DNA from: Paenibacillus sp. HB172176
Lineage (GTDB): Bacteria; Bacillota; Bacilli; Paenibacillales; Paenibacillaceae
NCBI RefSeq assembly: GCF_011947265.1
Contig: NZ_JAATHD010000016.1
Span: 62,001-126,000, forward strand
DNA: 64,000 nucleotides
Direction: 5' to 3'
The position numbers were made by a program, and so were the translations under genes. How positions within the stretch are numbered: position 1 is the stretch's first letter; every line of letters begins with the position of its first letter. This document shows, one piece after another, positions 50,749 to 58,931 of the stretch. The notes under the pieces are model-generated. The model searched no databases. It saw only the letters and a list, made by a program, of their open reading frames with translations, and was not told the origin of the DNA.

Positions 50749-50979
50749 CTATGAATCAATATCAACGATAACGCGCTTATTCGATTTGACCGAAGCCGAC
50801 GTTACGACGGTGCGAATCGCTTTCGCGATTCGACCTTGCTTTCCGATGATCTTGCCTACATCTTCGGGGTGAACGGACAGCTGGTAAATCGTGCTGCGCT
50901 CATCGTCCTTGACCTCGACTCGCACCTCTTCCGGATGATCCACTAAAGCCTTCGCTATGACAAGAATTAATTCTTTCAT
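50749..50979 (-). CDS. khpA: RNA-binding KH-domain protein KhpA (YlqC)
   Basis: 76 residues. The KH motif is IIGKQGRIAKAIRTVVTSAS with the GxxG loop GKQG. The N-terminus is MKELILVIAKALVDHPEEVR. In other Firmicutes KhpA pairs with KhpB/Jag and affects cell-division and small-RNA functions. It lies between rpsP (25 bp) and rimM, with GGAGGG before the ATG. Confidence 0.96.
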   Translation of the reverse strand: MKELILVIAKALVDHPEEVRVEVKDDERSTIYQLSVHPEDVGKIIGKQGRIAKAIRTVVTSASVKSNKRVIVDIDS

Positions 50980-51004
50980 TACAAAGCCCTCCGCTCTTCA
51001 ACAG

Positions 51005-51277
51005 TTATTTCTGTTGCTTAAGCTCATGGAACTTCTTCATCACACCCGCTTTGGAAAGCAAGTTGCGAACCGTATCAGAAGCTTGCGCTCCAGTTTGCAG
51101 CCATTTCAGAGCTTTCTCTTCGTCAATAGCGACTTCAGCTGGAACAGCAACCGGATTGTAAGTACCGATTTCTTCAATAAAACGTCCATCACGAGGGGAA
51201 CGGGAATCCGAAACCACTACGCGGTAGAACGGCGCTTTGTGTGCACCCATGCGTTTCAAACGAATACGTACTGCCAT
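51005..51277 (-). CDS. rpsP: 30S ribosomal protein S16
   Basis: 90 residues: MAVRIRLKRMGAHKAPFYRV, VVSDSRSPRDGRFIEEIGTY and ALKWLQTGAQASDTVRNLLS match S16 throughout. AAGGAGGTGA precedes the ATG. It follows ffh after a 200-bp gap that contains a long inverted repeat. Confidence 0.98.
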   Translation of the reverse strand: MAVRIRLKRMGAHKAPFYRVVVSDSRSPRDGRFIEEIGTYNPVAVPAEVAIDEEKALKWLQTGAQASDTVRNLLSKAGVMKKFHELKQQK

Positions 51278-51327
51278 TATTCATTCACCTCCTTCGATTA
51301 ATAAAAACAATATGCGTGCATTGCTGC

Positions 51328-51444
51328 GAGAACAGATCAATCTTCCAATCGCTGTTGTCCCCCAATTTCTTCATTCATACTCAAAGCGGTTGAAATTGTG
51401 GGACAAAGGCGAACGCTATCGCTTTTCCAGATCAATCTGTTCTC
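51328..51444. repeat. 117-bp imperfect inverted repeat between ffh and rpsP
   Basis: GAGAACAGAT (51328-51337) pairs exactly with ATCTGTTCTC (51435-51444). Further in, GTCCCCCAATTTC (51357-51369) pairs with GAAATTGTGGGAC (51392-51404) at 12 of 13 positions. The region between contains a GCGAACGCTATCGC-like palindrome. No U-run follows on the minus strand. It may be a mobile intergenic element or a folded rpsP leader. Confidence 0.75.
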
Positions 51445-51477
51445 TCCGCAGATACGTTTCAGCGTGTTAATTTTACA

Positions 51478-52866
51478 CTAAAACGGAAATTTCATGTTTT
51501 TGCCCATTAGACCTTTGAGGCCTTTCTTGCCGCCCTTCATGCCTTTCGGACCCTTCGGCCCCATCATCGACGAGAATTGCTTCATCATCTTGCGCATATC
51601 GTCGAATTGCTTGATCAAGCGATTAACCTCGACTACAGTGGTTCCGCTTCCCGCAGCCACGCGCTTGCGCCTGCTGTGATTCAGCAGCTCCGGCTTTGAC
51701 TTCTCTTCCTTGGTCATGGAGCGGACGATCGCCTCAATTCGGCTGATCTGCTTCTCGTCGACCTTGAGATCCTTCATATTGCCCTTCATCTTGCCCATGC
51801 CGGGAAGCATATCCATAATCTGATCAATCGGCCCCATCTTTCTGACCTGCTCCATCTGATCCAGAAAATCATCGAAGGTGAATTCCGCAGTGCGCATCTT
51901 GCGCTCCATCTCGGCAGCCTTCTCCGCGTCGATGCCGGCCTGCGCCTTCTCGATCAGAGACAGCATATCGCCCATACCGAGAATTCGCGAAGCCATGCGC
52001 TCCGGATGGAACGGCTCGAGCGAATCGATCTTCTCGCCCATCGCGGCGAACTTGATCGGCGTGCCTGTAACGGCTTTGACCGACAGCGCCGCGCCGCCCC
52101 TTGTATCGCCGTCCAGCTTGGTCAACACGACGCCCGACAGCTCGAGCTGCTCATGGAAGCTCTGCGCAACGTTAACCGCATCCTGACCGGTCATCGCATC
52201 GACGACCAGCAGAACTTCATCCGGCTTCACATACTCATGAATTTGCTTCAATTCGTTCATGAGCTCTTCGTCGATATGCAACCGGCCCGCCGTATCGAAG
52301 ATCACATAATCGTTGCCGTTCTCCTTCGCCTGCTGAAGACCTTGCTTCGCAATCTCGACGGGAGACACCTGGTCGCCCAGCGCGAATACCGGCGCGGAGA
52401 TTTGCTCGCCGAGCACTTGCAATTGCTTGATTGCAGCCGGGCGATAAATATCGCAGGCAACCAGCAAAGGCTTATGATTGCTCTTCTGAAGCAGTCTGGC
52501 GAGCTTGCCCGTGGTCGTCGTCTTGCCCGCGCCCTGCAGGCCGACCATCATAATGACGGTCGGCGGCTTGTTCGCCTTGGCAAGCTTCGACTGCGTGCCG
52601 CCCATGAGCTCCGTCAGCTCTTTGTTGACAATATCGACAACCACCATGCCTGGCGTGAAGCTCTTGGACACATCCAGCCCGATGGCTTGTTCCTTCACCT
52701 TCGCGATGAAATCCTTCACGACCTTGAAGTTAACGTCGGCTTCCAGAAGCGCCAGGCGAACCTCACGCATCGCTTCATTAACATCGGCCTCCGATACCTT
52801 GCCTTTGCCCTTCAGCTTTCCGAACACATTTTGCAGCCGACTGCTTAAGCTTTCAAATGCTGCCAT
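51478..52866 (-). CDS. ffh: Signal recognition particle GTPase Ffh
   Basis: 462 residues. N domain (FESLSSRLQNVFGKLKGKGK), G domain with G1 MVGLQGAGKTTTTGKLARLL, DIYRPAAIKQLQVLGEQI, DTAGRLHID and TKLDGDTRGGAALS, and a Met-rich M domain (MDMLPGMGKMKGNMKD; FDDMRKMMKQFSSMMG) that binds SRP RNA and signal peptides. It ends Lys-rich. It overlaps ylxM by 22 bp, and GGAGG precedes the ATG. Confidence 0.98.
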   Translation of the reverse strand: MAAFESLSSRLQNVFGKLKGKGKVSEADVNEAMREVRLALLEADVNFKVVKDFIAKVKEQAIGLDVSKSFTPGMVVVDIVNKELTELMGGTQSKLAKANKPPTVIMMVGLQGAGKTTTTGKLARLLQKSNHKPLLVACDIYRPAAIKQLQVLGEQISAPVFALGDQVSPVEIAKQGLQQAKENGNDYVIFDTAGRLHIDEELMNELKQIHEYVKPDEVLLVVDAMTGQDAVNVAQSFHEQLELSGVVLTKLDGDTRGGAALSVKAVTGTPIKFAAMGEKIDSLEPFHPERMASRILGMGDMLSLIEKAQAGIDAEKAAEMERKMRTAEFTFDDFLDQMEQVRKMGPIDQIMDMLPGMGKMKGNMKDLKVDEKQISRIEAIVRSMTKEEKSKPELLNHSRRKRVAAGSGTTVVEVNRLIKQFDDMRKMMKQFSSMMGPKGPKGMKGGKKGLKGLMGKNMKFPF

Positions 52867-53252
52867 GAATCCTCGCCTCCTTCATCTGCCGATTGCTCCG
52901 TTGCTTGAAGCTCGGCAATGACTCCCAGCAACGATTGCTTCTGTTCTTCTTCTATATTCAAATGCTCTACGCGTTTCTCTAATTGCCGGGCCAATCCCAC
53001 GAGCCGCTCATGCTTGACCAGCAGCTCCAGCTTGCTCTCATAGCTCTCAAGCGTTGATTCAACCCGCTTCATGTTGTCATGCACCGCTTGCCGGGTAATG
53101 CCAAGCTCCGCGGCAATCTCGCCAAGCGAATAGTCGTCATGATAATAATACGAGAAAATCATGCGTTGCTTCTCCGTGAGCAAGCTCTCGTAGAAATCGA
53201 ACAGCAGATTCGCTCTTGTTGTTCTGGTTAAGGCATCCGGTTCAATCGTCAT
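52845..53252 (-). CDS. ylxM: SRP-associated helix-turn-helix protein YlxM
   Basis: 135 residues. The core is LFDFYESLLTEKQRMIFSYY followed by the helix-turn-helix SLGEIAAELGITRQAVHDNM and the helical KRVESTLESYESKLELL. YlxM resembles sigma-70 region 4 and binds Ffh in other Firmicutes. It precedes and overlaps ffh by 22 bp, the usual pairing. The last 15 residues (Asp/Glu/Ser-rich) are variable. Confidence 0.95.
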   Translation of the reverse strand: MTIEPDALTRTTRANLLFDFYESLLTEKQRMIFSYYYHDDYSLGEIAAELGITRQAVHDNMKRVESTLESYESKLELLVKHERLVGLARQLEKRVEHLNIEEEQKQSLLGVIAELQATEQSADEGGEDSWQHLKA

Positions 53253-53328
53253 CAGCGCCCGCGCCTCCTTCTCTCTGACGAGAAAAAGCTGTCAAGGCTC
53301 CATCCTTTACAGCCGTACAACGTTCCTT

Positions 53329-53358
53329 ATCATACATGAAAGCGAAGCATGCTGTCAA
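53329..53358 (-). promoter_or_regulatory. Sigma-A promoter of ylxM-ffh
   Basis: On the minus strand a perfect TTGACA (53358-53353), 18 bp, TATGAT (53334-53329). The -35 lies inside the inverted repeat at 53345-53383. Transcription would start about 70 bp before ylxM. Confidence 0.75.
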
Positions 53359-53383
53359 GTATATGACCTTGTCAAGCATGCTT
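53345..53383. repeat. Inverted repeat between ftsY and ylxM
   Basis: AAGCATGCT (53345-53353) and AGCATGCTT (53375-53383) pair over 9 bp, and inner CAAG/CTTG extends the stem with a bulge. It lies 8 bp after the ftsY stop. The minus strand has no T-run after it, so termination would be weak; each minus-strand arm carries a TTGACA next to the AGCATGC block. Confidence 0.7.
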
Positions 53384-53390
53384 TTGCTCC

Positions 53391-54398
53391 TTATTGCGCG
53401 GTTTCGGATTCTTCTTCTTGCTGTGGGCCGACCAATCCGGCGAACAAGGCATGTACGAATTGATCCGAATCGAAGGTCTGCAGGTCGCCCATCTTCTCGC
53501 CCAAACCGACCAGCTTCACCGGAAGATTCATCTCATTGCGAATCGCGATAACAATGCCGCCCTTCGCCGTCCCGTCGAGCTTCGTGAGCACAAGCCCGGA
53601 CACGCCGCTCTTCTCGCCGAACAGCTTCGCCTGACTGAGCGCGTTCTGTCCGGTCGTCGCATCCAGAACAAGCAGCACCTCATGCGGCGCATCGGGCATT
53701 TCCCGCTGAATGACGCGGAAGATCTTGTTCAGCTCCTCCATCAGATTGCTCTTGTTCTGAAGTCTTCCCGCCGTATCGCACAGCAGCACGTCCACCTTGC
53801 GCTGCTTCGCGGCCTGCACCGCGTCGAACATGACGGCGGCCGGATCGGAGCCGGAGGACTGCTTGATCACATCGACGCCGACCCGAGAGCCCCATACCTC
53901 AAGCTGCTCGATCGCTCCCGCACGGAAGGTGTCTCCCGCCGCCATCAGCACGCTCTTGCCTTCGGATTTGAATTTATGAGCCAGCTTGCCGATCGTCGTT
54001 GTCTTCCCGACGCCGTTAACGCCGACGAACAGAATGACCGTCGTCTGCCCCGGCGGCGCCATCCGAAGCTCAGACTCGTCATCGCCCTTCAGCAAGCCGA
54101 TCAGCTTCTCTGTAAGGATCGGCTGAAGCTCGGAAGGCTGCTCGATTCTGCGTTTCTTCACTTCCGCGCGAAGCTCGTCCACCAGCGTCATAACCGTATT
54201 CACGCCGACATCCGCGCCGATCAGAATCTCTTCCAGCTCCTCGTAGAAATCCTCGTCGATCTTCTTCCTGCGGGAGATGAGATCCTCGACCTTCTCCACA
54301 AAGGCCGTGCGCGTCTTCGTGAGCCCCTCCTTGAATACATTCGTAACTGCCTCCGTCTTGGAGGCGATGCTTTCCTTCAATCTTTTAAAAAAACTCAT
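53391..54398 (-). CDS. ftsY: Signal recognition particle receptor FtsY
   Basis: 335 residues from MSFFKRLKESIASKTEAVTN, ten bases after GGAGG. The short N-terminus lacks the long acidic domain of enterobacteria. NG domain motifs are FVGVNGVGKTTTIGKLAHKF, AGDTFRAGAIEQLEVWGSRV, DTAGRLQNKSNLMEELNKI, TKLDGTAKGG and GLGEKMGDL. It docks the SRP-ribosome complex to the membrane. It lies 53 bp after smc. Confidence 0.98.
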   Translation of the reverse strand: MSFFKRLKESIASKTEAVTNVFKEGLTKTRTAFVEKVEDLISRRKKIDEDFYEELEEILIGADVGVNTVMTLVDELRAEVKKRRIEQPSELQPILTEKLIGLLKGDDESELRMAPPGQTTVILFVGVNGVGKTTTIGKLAHKFKSEGKSVLMAAGDTFRAGAIEQLEVWGSRVGVDVIKQSSGSDPAAVMFDAVQAAKQRKVDVLLCDTAGRLQNKSNLMEELNKIFRVIQREMPDAPHEVLLVLDATTGQNALSQAKLFGEKSGVSGLVLTKLDGTAKGGIVIAIRNEMNLPVKLVGLGEKMGDLQTFDSDQFVHALFAGLVGPQQEEESETAQ

Positions 54399-54451
54399 TG
54401 ATGTCATTCCTCCATCCATTTGCCGCCGTCCGCCAAATCTGCAAATACCGT

Positions 54452-57400
54452 TTAAGCGGATACGGCCTCTTCCTCTTCCAGCCTCACGGAGACGAGCTTG
54501 GACACGCCGCCCTCCTCCATGGTGACGCCGTACAGCACATCCGCTTCTTCCATCGTGCCCTTGCGATGCGTAACCACGATAAACTGCGTCAGCTCCGCGA
54601 ATTCGCGAAGATATTGCGCAAAGCGCGACACATTCGCTTCATCGAGCGCCGCTTCAACCTCATCGAGCACGCAGAACGGAACCGGCTTGACCTGCAGAAT
54701 GGCGAACAGCAGCGCAATTGCCGTCAGCGCCCGTTCCCCGCCAGACAGAAGCTGCAGATTTTGCAGCTTCTTGCCCGGAGGCTGCGCCACGATATCGATG
54801 CCCGTATCGAGCACGCGATCCGGCTCCACAAGCACGAGATCGGCTCTTCCTCCGCCGAACAGCTTGCTGAACACGACGACGAAATGGCTGCGTATCGCTT
54901 CGAAAGTCGTTCTGAAGCGCTTCGACATCTCATCGTCCATCTCCTTGATGACCTGATACAGAGTTGTCTTCGCATCAATCAGATCGTCCTTCTGCGCGGA
55001 CAGGAATTCATAACGCTCCTTCACGCGTTCGTATTCTTCAATCGCTCCGAGGTTCACCTCGCCCAGAGCCGCGATTTGTCGTTTCAAATCGCGCACCGCA
55101 TTCTGGGTTCCCGCGATATCCTCAGGCACCGGATATTGCTCCTTCGCGAGCTCATAGCTCAGCTCATATTCCTCGCTCAGCTTGCGAAGCAGGTTGTCGA
55201 GCTCCACATCCTGGCGATTGACCGCGATTTCCGTCTGCCGGAGCTGCTCCTCGACGGTTCTGAGCTGAGCGCGCTGATCCTTCGTCTCGCTCTCGCCCTG
55301 CTCCAGCTCCTCGATTCGCTTCGCTCTACTGGCCCTTTTCAGATCGGTCTGCTCAGCGGTTTGCGTCTTCTTGATTCGCAGCTCGTTAAGCTGGGCGATC
55401 TGGGCAACGCTCTCTTCGCCGTGCCGCGTAAGCTCATCCTCCTGCTGCGCGAGCAGCGACCGCAAATTGTTCAGCTCGCTCTTCGCCTGCTGGATATCGT
55501 TCCGAACGCGTCCCGCCTGCTCCTCGAAGCTCATCTTCTCTTGCTCCGTCTTCGCCACATCGATCTTAATATCCGTTAACTGACCTTGCAGCTCTTCCTT
55601 CGCGGATTCGCTCGCCTTGCGCTTCTCCTCGGCCATACGAATCGCTTCCTGCAACCTGGCCTCGTCCTGCTTCAGCTGCTCGAGCTGCTTCTCTGCCTCC
55701 TCTGCCGACTGCAGCGTCTGCTGCTGCTCCATCGCGTGGCCGCTCTTCTCCGAAGCGGACAGCTCGCGCTGCTCTCCCAGATGCTTTGCCTCGGATTTCA
55801 GCTGCTGCAGCTCCGCCCGGAAGCCCTGCTCCTCGATGCGGTATTGCTCGGCTTTGGCCCGATATTCCTCCATATTCTGATTGCGAATCGAGCTCTCCTT
55901 GCGGAGATCGCTCAGCTTGTCTCGCAGCTGCGCAACTGCAGCCGTCGCTTCCTTGATCTCCCGATCGAGAGCTTCGATCTGCCGTCCTCTTCCAAGCAGA
56001 TTCGCGCCTCTCTTCTGCAAGCTGCCGCCCGTCATCGAGCCGCCCGCATTAACCACATCGCCTTCAAGCGTAACGACGCGATACCGATACGAGCACCTTG
56101 ACGCAATTCGGTTCGCCTGCTCGAGGTTCTCCGCGAGCAGCACGTTGCCGAGCAGACTGTTCACAATAGACTGATACAACTCGTCGCATTCCACCAGCTC
56201 GGCGGCTATGCCGACAAAGCCTTCCAGCCCGGCGGCAGTCTGCTTGTCCTGATAAGGAACGGAGCGTCCCCGGATGACATCGAGCGGCAGGAAGGTAGCG
56301 CGGCCCATCTGGCGCTGCTTCAGGAACGAGATTGCCGCCCTTGCGGAGCGCTCGTCCTCCATGACGATATGCTGCATCGCTCCGCCAAGGGCGGTCTCGA
56401 TCGCGGTCTCGATTCTCTGCGGAACGCGGATGAGCTCGGCCACGGCGCCGTGAACGCCCGTTATGCCGCTGCCGCTGCCGCGTCTTGAAGCTTTGAGCAC
56501 CTCTTTGACGCCCTGCATGAATCCGTCGAGCGCGTCCTGCATCTCCTTCATCGTGTCCCGTCTGGAAATGTGGCTGTCGAGCTTCTGCTCCCACTTGCGT
56601 ATGGTCTGGGTTACCTCTTCCAATTGCTGTGAAGCGGCTACGCCTTGTTGGGATTCCTTATACATCTTCTCCTTGATTCCTTCGAGCAAGACCAGCGTAT
56701 CGGCAAGCGTTGCCTGAAGCTCGGCTTGCCGCTGCTCCAGTCTGCTCTGCTGCTCGGTCCACTTCGATTCATCCTCGCGAATGCGTTCCATGCGCCGCTG
56801 CAGCGTCTCCTGCTGCTGGGCGGAATATCGAATTTCATTGCGAAGCTGCGCCATCGCGCTGAGAATATCGAGCAGCTCGTTCTTCAGCTTCTCCTCCGCG
56901 TCAATAACCGCTCCGCCGGCCACGCCGACCAGCATCGCTTCCTCGGACGCCTGCTTCGCCCTAAGCTCCGCAAGCTGAAGCTCGAGCGCCGCGGCGCGGC
57001 TGCGGAATTCCGTCTCTTCCTTCGTCAGCGCGGAAATTCTCGCTTCCTGCGAGAGCAGCGACTCCTCCAGTTGACGCTTGTTCCCCTCCAAATTCCGCTT
57101 GCGCTCCTTCAGCACCTCGCCGAAGCCTTCGCATTTCTCGACATCCTCGCTAATCTGAAGCATCGACTCATGCAATTGATCCAGCTCCGCCTCAAGCTGT
57201 CTCAGCTGAAGCCGATCCTTCTCCAGCCCCGCGTCATGACTGCTGACGACCGAAGAAAGCTGCAGTTGCTCTCCTTGCAGCTTCTCAAGCTTCTTCGTCG
57301 CCTCCGACCAGGCTCCATGAATCGTCTCGATATTATGTACGTACATGGAAATTTCCTTGGTCTGCAGTTGTTCCTTTAGCGCTTTGAAGTGAATCGCTTT

Positions 57401-58030
57401 CTCGGACTGCTTCTTCAGCGGACCGACCTGATCCTCCAGCTCGGATACGAGATCGTGAATTCGGAGCAGATTCTGCTCCGTTTCGTCCAGCTTCTTCTGC
57501 GCTTCCCGTTTGCGGGATTTGTATTTCACAATTCCCGAGGCTTCCTCGAAGATGCCGCGGCGATCCTCGGAACGCGTGCTCAAGATCTCTTCAATGCGGC
57601 CTTGGCCGATAATTGAATAAGCTTCTTTGCCGATGCCCGTGTCCATGAACAGCTCGGTAATATCTTTGAGCCGACAAGGCTGCTTGTTAATCAGATATTC
57701 GCTGTCTCCGCTGCGATGCACTCTGCGGGTGACAGTCACTTCATTGTATTCCAGCGGCAATGCGCCGTCCGCATTATCGAGCGTCAATGAAACCTCGCCG
57801 TAATTGACCGCTTTGCGCGCGTCGCTTCCCGCGAATATAATATCCTGCATATTGCCTCCGCGAAGACTCTTGGCGCTTTGCTCGCCCAGCACCCAGCGAA
57901 TGCCGTCGGAGATATTGCTCTTCCCCGAGCCGTTCGGCCCTACGACAGCCGTGATGCCCGTTACGAACTCCAATTCCGTCTTGTCCGCGAAGGATTTAAA
58001 TCCTGCTAATTCGATCCGTTTCAGAAACAT
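54452..58030 (-). CDS. smc: Chromosome condensation protein SMC
   Basis: 1192 residues, a standard length. Walker A is VVGPNGSGKSNISDGIRWVL. Two long coiled coils (about 170-500 and 670-1010) flank the hinge (GSGSGITGVHGAVAELIRVP; NAGGSMTGGSLQKRGANLLG). The C-terminal head has the signature LLSGGERALTAIALLFAILQ and Walker B VLDEVEAALDEANVSRF. It forms the condensin ring with ScpA and ScpB, which are not in this window. It has its own promoter downstream of the rnc terminator. Confidence 0.98.
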   Translation of the reverse strand: MFLKRIELAGFKSFADKTELEFVTGITAVVGPNGSGKSNISDGIRWVLGEQSAKSLRGGNMQDIIFAGSDARKAVNYGEVSLTLDNADGALPLEYNEVTVTRRVHRSGDSEYLINKQPCRLKDITELFMDTGIGKEAYSIIGQGRIEEILSTRSEDRRGIFEEASGIVKYKSRKREAQKKLDETEQNLLRIHDLVSELEDQVGPLKKQSEKAIHFKALKEQLQTKEISMYVHNIETIHGAWSEATKKLEKLQGEQLQLSSVVSSHDAGLEKDRLQLRQLEAELDQLHESMLQISEDVEKCEGFGEVLKERKRNLEGNKRQLEESLLSQEARISALTKEETEFRSRAAALELQLAELRAKQASEEAMLVGVAGGAVIDAEEKLKNELLDILSAMAQLRNEIRYSAQQQETLQRRMERIREDESKWTEQQSRLEQRQAELQATLADTLVLLEGIKEKMYKESQQGVAASQQLEEVTQTIRKWEQKLDSHISRRDTMKEMQDALDGFMQGVKEVLKASRRGSGSGITGVHGAVAELIRVPQRIETAIETALGGAMQHIVMEDERSARAAISFLKQRQMGRATFLPLDVIRGRSVPYQDKQTAAGLEGFVGIAAELVECDELYQSIVNSLLGNVLLAENLEQANRIASRCSYRYRVVTLEGDVVNAGGSMTGGSLQKRGANLLGRGRQIEALDREIKEATAAVAQLRDKLSDLRKESSIRNQNMEEYRAKAEQYRIEEQGFRAELQQLKSEAKHLGEQRELSASEKSGHAMEQQQTLQSAEEAEKQLEQLKQDEARLQEAIRMAEEKRKASESAKEELQGQLTDIKIDVAKTEQEKMSFEEQAGRVRNDIQQAKSELNNLRSLLAQQEDELTRHGEESVAQIAQLNELRIKKTQTAEQTDLKRASRAKRIEELEQGESETKDQRAQLRTVEEQLRQTEIAVNRQDVELDNLLRKLSEEYELSYELAKEQYPVPEDIAGTQNAVRDLKRQIAALGEVNLGAIEEYERVKERYEFLSAQKDDLIDAKTTLYQVIKEMDDEMSKRFRTTFEAIRSHFVVVFSKLFGGGRADLVLVEPDRVLDTGIDIVAQPPGKKLQNLQLLSGGERALTAIALLFAILQVKPVPFCVLDEVEAALDEANVSRFAQYLREFAELTQFIVVTHRKGTMEEADVLYGVTMEEGGVSKLVSVRLEEEEAVSA

Positions 58031-58054
58031 AATTTGGCTTTCACCTCACCCTTC

Positions 58055-58084
58055 ATTCTACCATAAAGCAAGGAGCCGCGTGAA
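58055..58084 (-). promoter_or_regulatory. Extended -10 promoter of smc
   Basis: On the minus strand TGGTAGAAT gives an extended -10 (58060-58055), with TTCACG (58084-58079) 18 bp upstream as a weak -35. It lies about 25 bp before the smc ATG, so the leader is short. Confidence 0.5.
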
Positions 58085-58153
58085 TCCTTTCATTCGCAGC
58101 GGTTAAGGGCATAGTTGCGGCGAAGTGAGCGGAAGAGCCTTCCGATCGACCAG

Positions 58154-58197
58154 AAAAAAACATCCCGCAGACAAGACAGCTTGTCCAATGGGATGTT
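58154..58197 (-). terminator. rnc terminator
   Basis: On the minus strand AACATCCC and GGGATGTT form the base of a stem that continues after a bulge as GACAAG/CTTGTC, followed by TTTTTTT-CTGG. It starts about 33 bp after the rnc stop and separates the fab operon from smc. Confidence 0.9.
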
Positions 58198-58229
58198 CAT
58201 GGAAATGCGCGAAAGAAGCTCCGAATCAT

Positions 58230-58931
58230 CTATTCCGACTTGGAAAGCCTGTTCCACGCCTCCGCGGCGGCTCGCTGCTCCGCCTCTTTCTTCGTCCTTC
58301 CCGTCCCGACGCCGTATTTCGTCTCGCCAAGATAGACTTCAACGGAAAATTCTCGCACATGCGCCGGGCCGCGTTCGTCCACAATTCGATAGTCTACCTG
58401 TCCAAGGCCGTGATGCTGCGACCTCTCCTGCAGCTTCGACTTCGCATCCTTCATCAAGAGACCGTAATTATTCGATTCAATGAAAGGAAACATATGCTTT
58501 TCCAGAAACGCCCTTGTATGCTCTACCCCGGAATCCAAGTATACCGCCCCGATAAAGGATTCGTACAAATCCGCAAGCAGCGCCTGCCGATGTCTGCCTC
58601 CGAGTTGCTCCTCGCCCCTGCCAAGCAGCACGTGCTTGCCTAGCTCCAGCCTTTCGGCGAAATAGGCAAGCGAGGGCTCGCAAACGACCGAAGCGCGCAT
58701 GCGCGTCAGCTCGCCTTCCGGTCTTTTCGGGTAAGCGGTGAACAAGTGTTCGGATACAAGCAACTGCAGCACGGCATCCCCCAGAAATTCAAGACGCTCG
58801 TTATCCTGCACGGAGCCGCGCTTGTTCTCGTTCACATAAGAGGTATGCGTGAAGGCTTGCCGCAGAAGCTTCGGACGCGTGAAAGCGAGCTGCAGCTTCT
58901 GCTGCAGCTCGTCAAAGTGATCATGCTTCAT
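58230..58931 (-). CDS. rnc: Ribonuclease III
   Basis: 233 residues. The catalytic domain has the signature NERLEFLGDAVLQLLVSEHL and a second acidic site in LLADLYESFIGAVYLDSG. The C-terminal double-stranded-RNA-binding domain includes KSKLQERSQHHGLGQVDYRI and the basic GTGRTKKEAEQRAAAEAWNR. It cuts double-stranded RNA in rRNA and mRNA maturation. Its start overlaps the fabF end by 11 bp, linking it to the fatty-acid cluster, as in other Firmicutes. Confidence 0.97.
   Translation of the reverse strand: MKHDHFDELQQKLQLAFTRPKLLRQAFTHTSYVNENKRGSVQDNERLEFLGDAVLQLLVSEHLFTAYPKRPEGELTRMRASVVCEPSLAYFAERLELGKHVLLGRGEEQLGGRHRQALLADLYESFIGAVYLDSGVEHTRAFLEKHMFPFIESNNYGLLMKDAKSKLQERSQHHGLGQVDYRIVDERGPAHVREFSVEVYLGETKYGVGTGRTKKEAEQRAAAEAWNRLSKSE

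Noticed and set aside
54398..55579. 393-codon plus-strand open frame opposite smc
   Set aside because: Antisense of the SMC C-terminal coiled coil and head; Leu/Arg/His-rich composition is typical of such shadows.
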